From the NCBI GenBank assembly GCA_014898425.1, contig RCSZ01000004.1, positions 1,364,001 through 1,428,000 on the forward strand: a stretch of DNA of 64,000 nucleotides, given 5' to 3'. The translations under genes and the position numbers were made by a program. Below are positions 35,484 to 46,754 of this stretch, piece by piece; positions within the stretch are counted from its first letter, which is position 1; every line of letters starts with the position of its first letter. This DNA comes from Botryotinia globosa (lineage: Eukaryota; Ascomycota; Leotiomycetes; Helotiales; Sclerotiniaceae). The notes beneath the pieces are model-generated. The model searched no databases and was not told the DNA's origin. It saw only the letters and a program-made list of their open reading frames with translations.

Positions 35484-35796
35484 GGGGATGAGCTGTTATG
35501 TTGAGATGATAGCGTTGAGATTATAGTGAAATTGGATGGAGAGAGAATGGACTTTGAGAATTCGGACTCCGCTTGGGTAGCAAGATTGCAAATTCAAAGA
35601 TAGAGCAGTCTTGAAATTAAATGGCAAACATTCGACTCCCATGCCAGCCTGACAAACTACGTTGACGACAGTTACAGCTTCCCAAGCTTTCTGCATACTG
35701 AGACCAATTTTTGAAATATCGATTCACTTTATGAGGCACCAGAGTGACACCGCTAGGCCACTTTGTAAAAATTGGTATTAGTAGTAGTAAACAAAT
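35484..35796. other. Convergent intergenic region
   Basis: 313 bp between the 3' ends of the small membrane-protein gene and END3. No feature seen. Confidence 0.5.
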
Positions 35797-37120
35797 CTAT
35801 CGGCTGCTCTTCTCGTTCTCAATTTCCTGCTGCAACCCTGCCAAAATCTGTTCTCGTGTTCTCAAATGTGCTTCCAAAGCGTCGACCTGTTCCTTGACCG
35901 TGGCGATTTCATCCGCGACCCCCTTTAAGCTTGCACCAATTTTACTCTTTCCCTCACCAGATTCCAAATCTCGTAATTCGCGGCGCTTGTAATCCAGCAG
36001 CTGTTCCAACTCTCTCTTCACTAACGCGGGTTTGGTATCTCGTCGTCCACCAGATCTTGCTGCAGATGCAGATTCAACCTTTTCAAGCTTGGCTTCAAGC
36101 TCTGCAAGTTGTTTCTTTAGTCTTACTTCCTCCCAATCCTCAGTGGTTTTCGTGCCCGAGAAATCCGTGCCCGCAGGTCTATAGCTGCCCTTTCCACCTA
36201 TTCCAAGTCGACTCATATATGTCTCTCCAAATTTAGCTTTGCGGCCAGTACTTGTTTCTTCATTGCCGGTAACGCCCCATTTTTGCGCCGGCGATGCTAC
36301 GCGTTGATTATCTATCTGGTAATCAATCTGGTTTCTTTCAAAACTTGCTCGAAGCGATGGCGGAACGGTTCGAGGAATGCGATACCCTTCGTGCCTATTA
36401 TTAAGTATATGTAAGAAGGCGAGAGTAGCATCTTTTGTAATAGCGGGTGCAGCAGATGGATTGATCAAATTCCAGGCCGAGCGAATATCGGTGTCTGGGA
36501 CCTCGAGAGAAGAGTAGAGGGTATCTAGAGATTCAACTATGCGAAGTTAGACTTCATTAGAATAACAACATAGCGCGCATGCACTTACAAGTGATATCTC
36601 CTCTGCCATCCCTATTCGCCGAGTATATCTCTTCGTATTTGGACTTATCTGATGGGCTCATGTACCAATCGAAACCGTCCTTCAATCCCGGGGTATCATC
36701 ATCATCCTCGACACGTTCAAACTGAACTTGTCTTCCGGTAAGTGCTCGACTGGCCTGGACTAAATGTGCTTTCGATTCAGGGACAAGCCAGTCCGGTAAC
36801 GCTGGTGGTACATCTGCATATTCCTAGAAGATCTTCACATTAAAACCAATACAACAAACAATGATATGAAATCACCATACCCCGTTAACAAGATCGAAGA
36901 TCAATCTCATGGCCACACAGAATTCCTCAAAATCCAAATTCCCATCGTTGTCTACATCTGCCAAGTCCCATATCCGTTCGAGTTGTTCATCTCGTAGTTG
37001 ACTGTTCTTCAACACTGGTGCGGCCTGCGCACCAGTAAGATGTGTGCCACCATTCGATAGAGAAGCAAATATCTCCCAATATTTCTCGATTTCGCTCTGT
37101 TCAATTCGTTTGTTAGACAT
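35797..37120 (-). CDS. END3: Actin cytoskeleton-regulatory complex protein End3
   Basis: Three exons on the minus strand: 37120..36881, 36823..36589 and 36536..35797, giving 404 residues. The start is [18 protein letters not shown], typical of fungal End3. The first EH domain includes a canonical EF-hand loop, [12 protein letters not shown] (55-66). The next exon carries the linker and second EH-like domain with [12 protein letters not shown] and [15 protein letters not shown]. The C-terminal 100 residues form a coiled coil ([16 protein letters not shown], then [29 protein letters not shown]). End3 joins Pan1 and Sla1 in the endocytic coat at cortical actin patches, recruiting clathrin and activating Arp2/3. 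Length and domain order agree with the family. Introns have good GTATGG/CTAG and GTAAGT/ATAG ends. Confidence 0.95.
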
Positions 37121-37650
37121 TTTGTTATGTTTTGGCTTGAAAGCTCACCCCAAAGCTTACGGGGGTTTAAGGCGGAGGCACGGAGGTTTGGAAATCCACA
37201 CTGTCTCGAGACTCTGGCTTGATTAGGTAATCACGGGGTATCTGCGCTAAGAATAGGTAGGTACGTACGAAGTACCCCAGGAATTAGACTGTACTCGACG
37301 TCTCGACTCAACATGATATCATTAAAACGACCGTCCGTACAACTCGAACTGGAGGAACGAAAAGTTTCTATACTTTGCTGTATAACGATCTAGTTACTTG
37401 GGTATTCTATCCGGTTGATTATCACCAGTCTACGAAATCCTTAATACCTCCAACTACTCTTAATTCGAAGGAACGAATCCTCCAAAAGCGTCGGCGTTCT
37501 TCTGAACAATAAATATACCTTGTCTCTTCTTCTGCGATATTCCTCTGGTTCCCTCAAAGTTTCTACGTCTTTTGGCGTATACCTCCGAATTTCTACAACA
37601 ATTCTAAATCCCTAGAGGGCCTCCTGAATTCTTTCACATTGTCTTGCACA
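37121..37650. promoter_or_regulatory. Divergent promoter region END3 / phosphatase-like gene
   Basis: 530 bp between start codons. A GGTAGGTACGTACGAAGTACC cluster near 37256-37276 contains overlapping palindromes (GTACGTAC). No gene seen. Confidence 0.5.
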
Positions 37651-38634
37651 ATGACACCACCAATGTTGAATGGTATGGATTTCACAGACTCTGCAACAAG
37701 TACTGCAGAACACAACACCACACCTACTACTTTGTATTCGTGGAGGGTAAGCTCACTTGGCTGACAGTTTTGTATGAAACCATCTAACTTGATCTAGCCT
37801 CCATCGCCGCCTCATATCCACATCCCACCCCTCTCCGGCCAAGAAACTTCAATCACTCTATCGAAATATCGCGGGCTAGATGATGAACAAGAGACTCGAG
37901 AAATATTGAGTGTGATAACACAAGGACAAAACGTAGCCGTGGAAAAACCGGATTGGAAATATGAAATGCGACGCCGTATCCAAGCAATCTTATCCTTCCT
38001 TTATCTCGGACCATCCTCTGGCGCGAGAGAAATCGAAACACTGAGACGAGAAGGAATTACAATGCTACTCGTAATCAGAGATACCAAGACAGCTCAAGCA
38101 AGAATTCTGAGTGGTGCAAAGGTGGCAAAACAATTAGGCATCGAAGCCGGTGCCATTGATGTTAGCGGTAACATGGAACTCATCGCTGCGTTTCCAAAAG
38201 CCATCCAGATTATTAATGATCATCTCATCCGAGTATTCAAACACCGGAATCCTAGGGGAGTAAACAGCCAGCCTTTGGCTGCAACACCAAAAGTTCTTCT
38301 CTTCTGCGAATCTGGAAATGAGCGATCTGCTGCTGTTGCTGTAGCATATGTCATGGCGACTTATGAACTAAAACTCGTCGAAGCCATACAATATGTGCAA
38401 AACCAGCGGTTCTGTATAGCTTTTGATGATGAGATGAAACATACTTTACTGAATTTCAATCAACTTCTGGAGGCCAGAAGAAGCGTCACCCAAACTCGAC
38501 AGGCCGAGGCAACTGTATCATACAAGTCAAAGAGACGACTTGAGCTAGACGATGATGATGGCGATGTAGATATGGGCCAACAGGACGATCGAGATAGATT
38601 TTCTGGGCGTACAAAGTTTGCTCCATTCATGTAA
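37651..38634 (+). CDS. Dual-specificity phosphatase-like protein
   Basis: Two exons, 37651..37746 and 37798..38634, giving 310 residues. The Pro/Thr-rich N-terminus is followed by a DSP-type fold: helix MRRRIQAILSFLYLGP, strand GITMLLVIRD, and the signature LLFCESGNERSAAVAVAYV. The C-x5-R loop is intact (C202, R208), but the His usually before the Cys is Phe, and the loop residues are not the common AGxxRS type. The nearest plan is the STYX-like/dual-specificity group, though STYX itself lacks the Cys. The tail has KSKRRLELDDDDGDVDM, a basic then acidic run. It may be a weakly active or specialised phosphatase, or a binding protein. The 51-nt intron has GTAAGC, CTAAC and CTAG. Confidence 0.75.
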
Positions 38635-41137
38635 CCTGGAAAGCAATATACGGCAAGGTATATTGCATGACTGGCGATATAAATTTCAGGGTGGACCGGC
38701 GCAATGGTTTTATAGGACACTTATATTTGACGCATGGTAGGCGTTCATCGATACCCCAAGGCAGATGCTGAAGCAATGGATCTTATGGTACAAACATGAA
38801 TTTGAGTAGGATTTTACATTTCACGACTGTCATATTCAGTTCATTTTGGTTGAAAATATCTACCCAATTTATGTGCTTATTCCCAACAACGTACTTCACA
38901 ACAACGCACTTCACACAAATGGAATAGAAGTCGTGGGAAAAATTACATTCCAATACCTCCAAAGTTTAATTCCCCACAGACACAAATATTATTGAATCTA
39001 CACGACAATCTCAACCATTCGTTTGCAAGCCTAAAAATGGGCCTTTAATCACGTTCCTGATCGATTTCCACTCAGCTCAACCAATTTTCCCCTTTCTCTA
39101 ACAATCTCGCTACAACTAAGTGCGCACTTATCAATTCGGAAAGGGGCGGATGAGCAGAGCTTGGAAAATGTAAGCTTAGAGGACCTAAGTACATCGATTG
39201 GAGCAGGACGAAGTAACTAGAAAGAAACTCAAGTGAAGATATTCCAGTGATCCTTTGCTAGATTATGAAAGCCAGACGGGGGTGATGCTCCATTCATATG
39301 GTTTGATGTGCGAGTCTGAGAGTGAGTCCTTTGCTTGGGTTGCTTTCGACTATATGGGTGTTAGATGGCAATTCGTGCACAGTAAAGGGTTGTGAAGATG
39401 TGACCGATTTCCAAGGCATCCAGTTGGTCTCAGGTTGTAAACACGACAATTTAACCTTTCTTCTTCCCAGAAACATTCGTCTAAACACGACTTGATCTAA
39501 ACATTCCATCGAACCTTCTCCTCCCCTATCTTCCATACACCATTTTGATATTCTTCGCTCATTGTCTTGCTTGAATCGGGACTGAGAACATCGATATAGC
39601 GAAAGGAATTGATTTGTCGCAGTACGACTATGAGGAGCGATAGTGCTATGAGTGGGGGACTCGCAAGTTGCAAACTGAAGAGGATGAGTAGTTTCATGGT
39701 CTGGATGATTTGCAATTCTGTTGAAAGAGGTCGAGCGAAGAGGTAGAAAACATGAACATGAATATCAAGTAGAAATTCCAGGCTCTCGTTTCCCCTTCTT
39801 TCCTTGGTGCCGTGTTTGATGTTTTATTGTTAAAAATCTTGACCTTGTTTTTGAATGTGTATCGCTGTGATAAATGCGCCGGAATGAGACAGAGTTGCGT
39901 GGTTGTCCTAGACGAGTGCCTAGGTCAAGCGTCGTCTAATTATATCCCCCTGCCTTCTTTACCATATTCATGGATTTGAAACCCTTGGAAACTCCGAGAA
40001 TTCGGAAAAGCGGAGCGATATCATCCCATCTTCTCCTTTTAAAGAGGTTCTATGAGTTTCTTTCGCCATAAGAGTCTCAAAAAGAAATTTTCAGCAGGAG
40101 CTGATAGTGGCGGTTGAGAAATTTGGCGCCTTGATCTTCTCATGATTTCATGATCATGTAGGTTGACACTACAGTGTAGACCACTGTTCGCGCGGAACCC
40201 TCATGCCATGCTAACCTGTCAGATTCATCCCGCGTGGGTTCAAGGTTCTCATATGTTTTCCGTAACTCCTTTGGTTGTTCCGGAAGTCAATGTAGTCAGA
40301 TTGAATCTTGGTTGTGTAATGCGGGACTAATTTTGCGATTTATTATTTGTCCTAATCAATCAGTATGATTTCGAAAAACATCTTCCATATAAGTATTTAC
40401 AGAGGGAGACACGAATGCAACAATTTAATTTTATCGAGGCGAGGGACTGTCGTTTATATGGGAGTAACTGCTGATGCGATGTGTTTGTTCAGATCAAAAA
40501 CATAGGATAGTATCGCAGGCAATAAATCGCTGATCTATTATCTAGATTCAATCCATGAAAATAACCCACTAAATTTAACAATATTCTCAAAGAGTGGGTA
40601 ACGAAGAAGTTTTCCAGAAGAAAAGTCAGTATAGAGAACAATATAGCTCGGATTGAACCTGTGCAACATCATACGAATGATTAATGATCCCTTCCAATAA
40701 GTCATCAGCCTCGGATCCAACCTCGCTTGTGAATGATTACTAATCCCTGGTATATGAGGGACATCGATGACAACGCATGCGTGCAATAGATTTATTTGAG
40801 AGTTTATATAGAAAGTGCTTCAAAATGTACCATTTGTGCTAACACGAGAGGTTACCATGTACCTCGAATTATATCCGAGGACTGACCAGTATTGTGTTGA
40901 TCATCGAGCGCCGATATTGCGATTGAGCACTTTATGTACTTATTACTGTATCTTGGCAAACAGATTTCCTGATGTAGTCAATGGATGACGAGGGTAAAAT
41001 CAGGTATAAGGACTCATGGAAGCCCTCATACAACTCTTTTCCAACACCATTGAAATTTCCTTCGACTTTCAAATATCTCACACGACGTTTCATAAATATA
41101 TTACGGAATTCTACCTCAAGCATTATAATTATTTAAA
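38635..41137. other. Intergenic region
   Basis: 2.5 kb. Apart from the possible small membrane-protein frame at 39497-39697 I see no supported gene. A minus-strand frame of 82 codons ending at 40538 has no recognisable motif. Base composition is ordinary and no repeats stand out. Confidence 0.4.
39497..39697 (-). CDS. Possible small single-helix membrane protein
   Basis: A 66-residue frame from ATG 39697. Residues 2-28 are hydrophobic (LLILFSLQLASPPLIALSLLIVVL), which could be a signal anchor, followed by a polar 38-residue tail ending EEKVRWNV. No family or splice evidence. Its only support is the ATG, the clean helix and polar tail, so it may be chance. Confidence 0.22.
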   Translation of the reverse strand: MKLLILFSLQLASPPLIALSLLIVVLRQINSFRYIDVLSPDSSKTMSEEYQNGVWKIGEEKVRWNV

Positions 41138-42159
41138 ATGTCCCGACCAGATGTTTTCTACCAACCTCCAAAAGGGGAAAACTCTGGGCTCCCTCATGAC
41201 CCTTTCAAATCTTTCGTTATTCCCCATCCAATAGGCTGGGTAAGCATAAAATCTTTACTCTTCTCTCTCTCTCTCGAAATTTGCGCTCTAAGCTCCAGTT
41301 TATCCTATCCAGAATTCTATAGTTTCTCTTATTCCATTTTTGCCCCTCTTCTTTCTGCATCAAACTGACAATCATCCAGATTTCTACAACCTCTCAAAGC
41401 GGTCAAGATAATCTCGCGCCATACTCACAATTCAACAATGTATCCTTTGATCCTCCAACTATCATGTTCCCACCAATCCGTGTATAAACAACGAAGTAAA
41501 GATTCCTTTAATAATGCTAAAGACACTGGCGAATTTGTTTGGAATATGGCTACGTATGTTCTTCTATTGATGTCTAATCAAATTCCCTTGTGACCCTCCC
41601 TCTTTCTCAATTATCACCTAGCTAGCTAACACACTCCAGCTAAAATCTTCGCAATTCGGTCAATGCCTCTTCTCTCGAATCATGGGATGACGAATTTCCC
41701 CTCATAAAAGTAACAAAAGTCCCCAGTAAAGTAGTCAACCCCCCCGCGTAGCCGAGTCTCCGGTTCAATTTGAATGTCAAGTCCATTCTATCATTCGAAT
41801 CAACGAGGACTCTTTGGTGGGTCATAGTGATATTGTAATTGGACGAGTGGTGGGAATTCATATCAAGGGTGATTTCATTACAGGTGATGGGGTGAGTGAT
41901 TTATTTTTCCTTTCATTCTTTTTTGAGAGGACCAGCAAGATGACTGATGGATGAGTAGCTTTTCGATGTTTTGAAAGCGGCTCCGTTGGCTAGACTCGGT
42001 TATCACCAATATACGGCGGTTAACAATATTTTCGAGACACAAATGTCCGGTATGCCGGATGATCATGTTAGCGGTAACATAATGGGAGGTGCAGTTCCCA
42101 AGTATATTGATGACAAAGATGTGGTGAAAAATGGCAGTGAAGAGAAGAAGACGATATAA
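41138..42159 (+). pseudogene. Flavin-reductase-like (FMN split-barrel) gene, broken
   Basis: The pieces read 41138..41239, 41380..41553, 41640..41891 and 41959..42159, joined by good introns. In order they give MSRPDVFYQPPKGENSG, DPFKSFVIPHPIGW, LAPYSQFNN and DPPTIM, TGEFVWNMAT, VQFECQVHSI, IVIGRVVGIHI and LARLGYHQY, the signature blocks of the DIM6/NTAB flavin-reductase-like proteins that bind FMN. Three lesions break it: the frame slips (net two bases missing) near 41467-41470, between DPPTIM and HQSVY; an in-frame TAA lies at 41641-41643, right after the third exon begins; and one base is missing in a C7 run at 41739-41745. A 31-nt intron could hide the first slip, but is too short and removes conserved residues. 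The C-run could be an assembly error; the TAA less so. Confidence 0.75.
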
Positions 42160-42574
42160 TTGAACTAGAGAATCTTGAAGTTATGCGGGCATAGATGTAG
42201 ATATGAATCTATAAAGACATGTAAGATATGGAAAGAAAGACCCGGGTGGGTGTTAGTTAAGTGTTGCGATATTTTCAATCAAGAAGTTGTTGATTTGAAG
42301 CTCGTTCTCCTTCTATACATGTCTTCTAGTTTCTCTTTATGTGATTCAAGAGAGCAGTTTCATCAGAAACGATGAAACTCACTCACTGATGGTATTGAAA
42401 ATAATATATTCATAGAATCAAATAAGGAAACTTGTACTTGAAATGAAATTATATATCCAGATCTTACATAGGGCAATATAAGAAAGCAAAATTTAGTTCC
42501 AAATCTCAATCCCTCACAACATCACTTCATTATCACTGTAAGCAAAGTCCACAAAGTCCGCAAAACCGACTTTT

Positions 42575-42604
42575 GTTGCATATCTAAATCTATCACAACG
42601 TCAT
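42575..42604 (+). repeat. GTTGCATATCT - ACGTCAT element, copy 1
   Basis: GTTGCATATCT starts at 42575 and ACGTCAT at 42598, a 23-base step. The ACGTCA half resembles a CRE/bZIP site. Confidence 0.7.
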
Positions 42605-42668
42605 TGATTCTCCCTAGACTACATGATAACCAGTGAATATCTGGTGATTACGGCGTCAACACAGTTTT

Positions 42669-42698
42669 GTTGCATATCTTGATATCCTGAAACGTCAT
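42669..42698 (+). repeat. GTTGCATATCT - ACGTCAT element, copy 2
   Basis: GTTGCATATCT starts at 42669 and ACGTCAT at 42692, again a 23-base step; 94 bp after copy 1. Confidence 0.7.
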
Positions 42699-42757
42699 TA
42701 TAATGTAAGTTTGGGTTTAACCGAGATCAACCTAGTAAAATATGACCGCAGCGGTTT

Positions 42758-42787
42758 GTTGCATATCTCCGTCGTTCTGTACGTCAT
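42758..42787 (+). repeat. GTTGCATATCT - ACGTCAT element, copy 3
   Basis: GTTGCATATCT starts at 42758 and ACGTCAT at 42781, again a 23-base step; 89 bp after copy 2. The bases between the two halves differ among copies. Confidence 0.7.
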
Positions 42788-43382
42788 TCGATGAGGTAGC
42801 CATTATCAAGGCAGCTAGAAGAATTTTAGTCTGAAATCTCATCAGTCATGACTTGAAAACTTCAGTACAGTACCTAGTCAATAGATTTTTAAGGCTGCGA
42901 TGAGGAAATTGGGAGTTCTTAAATGTGCGGCATTTTGACTTGATGCTTCCGGGTATCCTATGATCTGGAGCTAATTAAATTTGCCGGAGCTAGTCAAGAG
43001 AAATGTTGCCTTTGCAGTTTACATCTTCAAGAGATTGTTATGATCTTTTTGATTGATATTATAAAGAAGGCATCATGTAGCCATTAATGGGTAGCGATAA
43101 AAGAAACTCATATTGGCTACCTAGTCATTTTCTTGTTTTAGCCATCCAGATTTAGTGTATTGTCTTTATTCTTCCTTTGATACCCAGAGCCATCGCAACG
43201 TGGTACTACTACCGAATTTGGAAAATCCGCAAGTATACAAACCGTTACCGTGTAAAGAATCGTCGGATTCAGCATCATGCTTGAACGACATCAATTCTTG
43301 AGACGTATTCTTCTTCTTATATCAGAACCTAGAAGCATAAGCTTGCTGCACAAGTATGAAGTTGCCTGTCAAGCTACACACC

Positions 43383-44573
43383 TTATATAGACTTTCTAGC
43401 AATCGGGCAGAGTTCGGGATCAAAAAGATAGTCTTTCTGGTCTTCCCCCCGTGCAAAGAGATCGTCCCAGTCTTCGTCGCCATAAAATATCCATGAACCG
43501 TGCTCCATCGTAGCGTACTTCGCCATCTCCTTGATCAATATGAAAGCGTCACGATTTAGTAATTGATCCCAAGCGCGGGTTCCTTTATATCGAGCTGGCT
43601 TTCCCATCAAGTCCACCCCCAAGTATATCTCTTGAAGACTTTGATGATTCAGCAACCTCTTGAACGAAGAGTATACAGTTTGATGCCATCCATCCGTCTT
43701 AGCTCCAACATCTAGTGGACAATCTGGAACACATACACCGTCAAACTCAGTGAACAAAAGAGACAAAATTTGCAGATTGACGAAGCTTTTTTTTGCGGCA
43801 ATTGTCATAGCCTCAAAATACATGAGGTCGGCGTGTGCGAATTCTGTTTTTCTAAAGTAAACGACAAGACGGGCCAGAATAGTAAGTTTGGTTATACAAT
43901 TGACATAATGTCGGGGGGTCCAAGAAAGAAAAGTTTGTATACCATCAGGAGATGGCTCAAGTTCAGGTTCCTGATCCCATCTCCAACTTCCAATGACAAA
44001 ATTAGTATGGGTATAGAAGTACTCAGCAGCATCATGATGAATCGTCTTGCTCACTCCGAGAATAGCATGGGAATTTGTTAACGTCTTGTGGCTTTCTTTA
44101 TAGGCAGGAGAAAGAGGTGATCTAATCAGTACCGGGTTTGATCTGACGACTGAAAGTTGATCGTATATCATCCAACGAACATATAACGGCAGCTTCAAGA
44201 ACATATCCTCCCATGCTGTACTTTTAGGATTGTATGGTGGTGGCAAGAGACATCGTGGTGGGTTTTTGAAGGGCCGAACAAGTTTTGGTAAGTTACTGGT
44301 GCTCCTATTGGTTCTGCATTTTCTTCTCGCAACTGCGGTTTCTCTCGAATCTTTTGGCTTGATTGTAGTAAGAGAAATGGGATATACTGGCCTAATGGTA
44401 CGATAATACCCATCAATTATGAATGTTAAATTATGTATTTCAGCAGGCTTTTTTGTCTCTTTGGGCAAGGAACATGGTCTATGTACAAGCGGCATTGTAA
44501 CACTGTTTGATCCAACCAAAGAATTTGGTGAACGGCTGTCTGATGACAGTGGACCTTTAAGCGATACTGTCAT
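43383..44573 (-). CDS. Fungal 2EXR / F-box-like protein
   Basis: Single exon, 396 residues, ATG 44573. After a basic, disordered N-terminus comes FLKLPLYVRWMIYDQLSVV (about residues 130-148), which follows the LPxEIRxxIY pattern of the fungal F-box/2EXR-like domain, here with Tyr-Val where Glu-Ile is usual. The next blocks, AILGVSKTIHHDAAEYFY and TPRHYVNCITKLTIL, are also typical: a conserved VSKxIxxEAxxxFY-like helix and a strand of the domain. Such proteins are numerous in Leotiomycetes and their roles are mostly unknown; an adaptor function in ubiquitin ligases is only inference. The gene to the right, 45710-46754, is a broken relative with the same blocks, so this is a tandem pair. Confidence 0.7.
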   Translation of the reverse strand: MTVSLKGPLSSDSRSPNSLVGSNSVTMPLVHRPCSLPKETKKPAEIHNLTFIIDGYYRTIRPVYPISLTTIKPKDSRETAVARRKCRTNRSTSNLPKLVRPFKNPPRCLLPPPYNPKSTAWEDMFLKLPLYVRWMIYDQLSVVRSNPVLIRSPLSPAYKESHKTLTNSHAILGVSKTIHHDAAEYFYTHTNFVIGSWRWDQEPELEPSPDGIQTFLSWTPRHYVNCITKLTILARLVVYFRKTEFAHADLMYFEAMTIAAKKSFVNLQILSLLFTEFDGVCVPDCPLDVGAKTDGWHQTVYSSFKRLLNHQSLQEIYLGVDLMGKPARYKGTRAWDQLLNRDAFILIKEMAKYATMEHGSWIFYGDEDWDDLFARGEDQKDYLFDPELCPIARKSI

Positions 44574-45709
44574 TATTATGAGGTGTTGATATTGATGACA
44601 ATATTTGAAAAGCAGAATATTTCATTTACAATGTTGTATGAATATATTGAATGAATAAGTCAATATAACTTGAACGGAAACATATAAACAGGCACTGAGA
44701 AGGTACACATCTGCGCTTTCCCATTGTGTAATACCATATGTGATAAAAGCGTTTACACTCTTTGCGGCATGGGAGGTGTTCAGTTTCCTGATTTGCGAAA
44801 AGTTAAAGACATAAAGGATAAGATAGAGTGGAACGAGACTTAAAAAGCAAGTGCATATTGAAAGAATAGAAAATCACTTGATCAATCCTGCAGTTTCATG
44901 TTTCTCTCATCACACCTTCTATTCATGTAGATAGTCAACCCCAACTATCTCAACATCTCTGGAGCTATCTAGAGATATAGAAGAACGTAATCACATTATT
45001 TGAATTATCGGAGAGTTCGAGCGACGGCGAGAAACTCTCGTGTGGGCCCTCAAGGGACTTAATGTGTCGAAAAGTCATACTATTCCCCATTGAGCTGCAA
45101 ATAATACGCTATCAAAATAGGAGAATAGATAACAGCGTATTTGAAAGAAGTAACGCATTTAATGAAACGTGTATGGAAGGTAAAGGGCAAAATAGAAGGA
45201 AAAATAATGATGTAAATGGTCTGGCCTCAGAGAGATGTAGGAATGGGCACCCTGATTAGCTTTTCAAGTCTTATCTTGGGTGTCGCTGATCGCAAGATTT
45301 CAATAATATATATATATATACATATACATCATATGAGAATTATGATAGTTTGATGAAAGCAGCTTTGAAAGCAAGGAATTATGTAGTACATTGATCAACA
45401 CAATCAGACGGCGATGACACGGTATAGATAGACAAGGAGGGAAGATAGGCATGCATGGTCTGGACAAACGATAACTGTTCCTGCGAATTACAGATTACTC
45501 ATTCTTTACAGCTAAAAACTTCAGGGCTAGTAGAGTGGATAGAGCTGACAATATTGAAAGCAGCACAATATACAAAGCGAATCAGCATTACTGTCCAATC
45601 CAAGCAATTGAATGTATTCAGATGTAGAAACTTCTTTGCTGCCGGACTTCTGTTCAAAATATTGCATCCACTTCTTCCTTTGAAATAATGATGTCATTAA
45701 AAAACCCTT
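44574..45709. other. Intergenic region between the 2EXR-like pair
   Basis: 1.1 kb. It should contain the promoter of the intact 2EXR-like gene. There is a (TA)n run near 45306-45320. Short ATG frames (e.g. 45062) have no support. Confidence 0.45.
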
Positions 45710-46754
45710 TCATATTCTCACAATCTCTCTCTCGAGACCCCTTGACGATGAAATATCATCCATGATGTACATCTGAGTTAAATTCGTTTCGGGAGACTCC
45801 CAAGCATCACCCTGAATCTTCAAAGCTCTTTTCATTGAGTCTTTGATTACGCACAAAACGAGACCACCGCTGTAAGAATAATGACCAGGGCAAAACCGAT
45901 ATAAATCTGGATCACGGTTTGAATCCATCCCTATGGATATCTTTTCGAGGTTATCATATTGGAAAAGGTTATGAAGCGAGTTGAATAGACTCTGCTCGCA
46001 ATGATAAGGATGGGCAACCGTCGAGATGATTCTAGAGACTCCATCTCTTGATAGAAATCATTGAAGATGACATTGACTACCCGTAGACTGGAGAAGCGTC
46101 TAAGTGTGCCTGTTGTCATATCCTGAAATTGTCCCAGAACGCTATTAGATATATAAGCTGGAGAAGGATTCATAGGATAAGATACAAGACCGCAAGGCCA
46201 ATTTGAAGTATACTCGAAAGCAAAAGAAATAAGAATAGTAAGTTCTTTGATGCATGAAATGTAGAACCGTGGCACCCGAGTGAGGAAACATCTGAGTCTG
46301 TGGTTATTGGCCAGAGTAATCGATTTCTCAGTCAATGTGAATTTGTCCAGGCGATGTAAGGCATTAACAGAGATTCTAATGACGAAATGATTGTTCTGGT
46401 AGAAGTACTGCGAAGCATCATGATGTACTGCCTTGTTCACTTCGAGTAGAACCGTAGCACCCTTCGGCGGCTGGCGCTCCCTTCTTTCAGGATGAGAGCG
46501 AGAAAGAGTGTCCAATGGGGAGATAATTTCAACACGGTTTTCTTTGACAAGTATGTATTGTAGATGAGCTGTCGAATTTACAAGGGCAAATCGAGAAGTC
46601 TGGGACTGGAAATACTGTCACTAGCTTTATTGTTGATTTTTATCCCCGTTCGAGCGCCCTTCTTTGGGACGACGCGTTTGGCGGCGACTTGCTTTGCAAT
46701 ATTTCTTGACCTGTTGTTGTTGGCCTTGTTTTGAGCGCTACGCAATACAGGCAT
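45710..46754 (-). pseudogene. Broken tandem relative of the 2EXR / F-box-like gene
   Basis: The relic reads from ATG 46754 through a basic Asn/Lys-rich stretch into LLDLPL, then an in-frame TAA (46580-46578), codon 59, falls exactly where the family has Glu, before IRQLIYNTYL. The frame then slips, and the next blocks VLLEVNKAVHHDASQYFY and RVPRFYISCIKELTIL parallel those of the intact neighbour in a different frame, which stops at 45931. A second slip near 45990 puts SLFNSLHNLFQYDNLEKISIGM, matching the neighbour's C-terminal region, into a third frame that ends at 45710. With one nonsense codon and two frameshifts, I read this as a pseudogene made by tandem duplication or old divergence. 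Splicing cannot easily rescue it, though I cannot rule out one short intron. Confidence 0.72.

Larger units (their letters stand above)
42160..43382. other. Intergenic region with a three-copy spaced motif
   Basis: 1.2 kb between the broken flavin-reductase gene and the 3' end of the 2EXR-like gene. It contains the three GTTGCATATCT...ACGTCAT elements given separately. Nothing else seen. Confidence 0.5.

Noticed and set aside
41467..41497. 31-nt intron to repair the flavin-reductase frame
   Set aside because: Too short for this genome's introns and it would delete conserved residues; two other lesions would remain.
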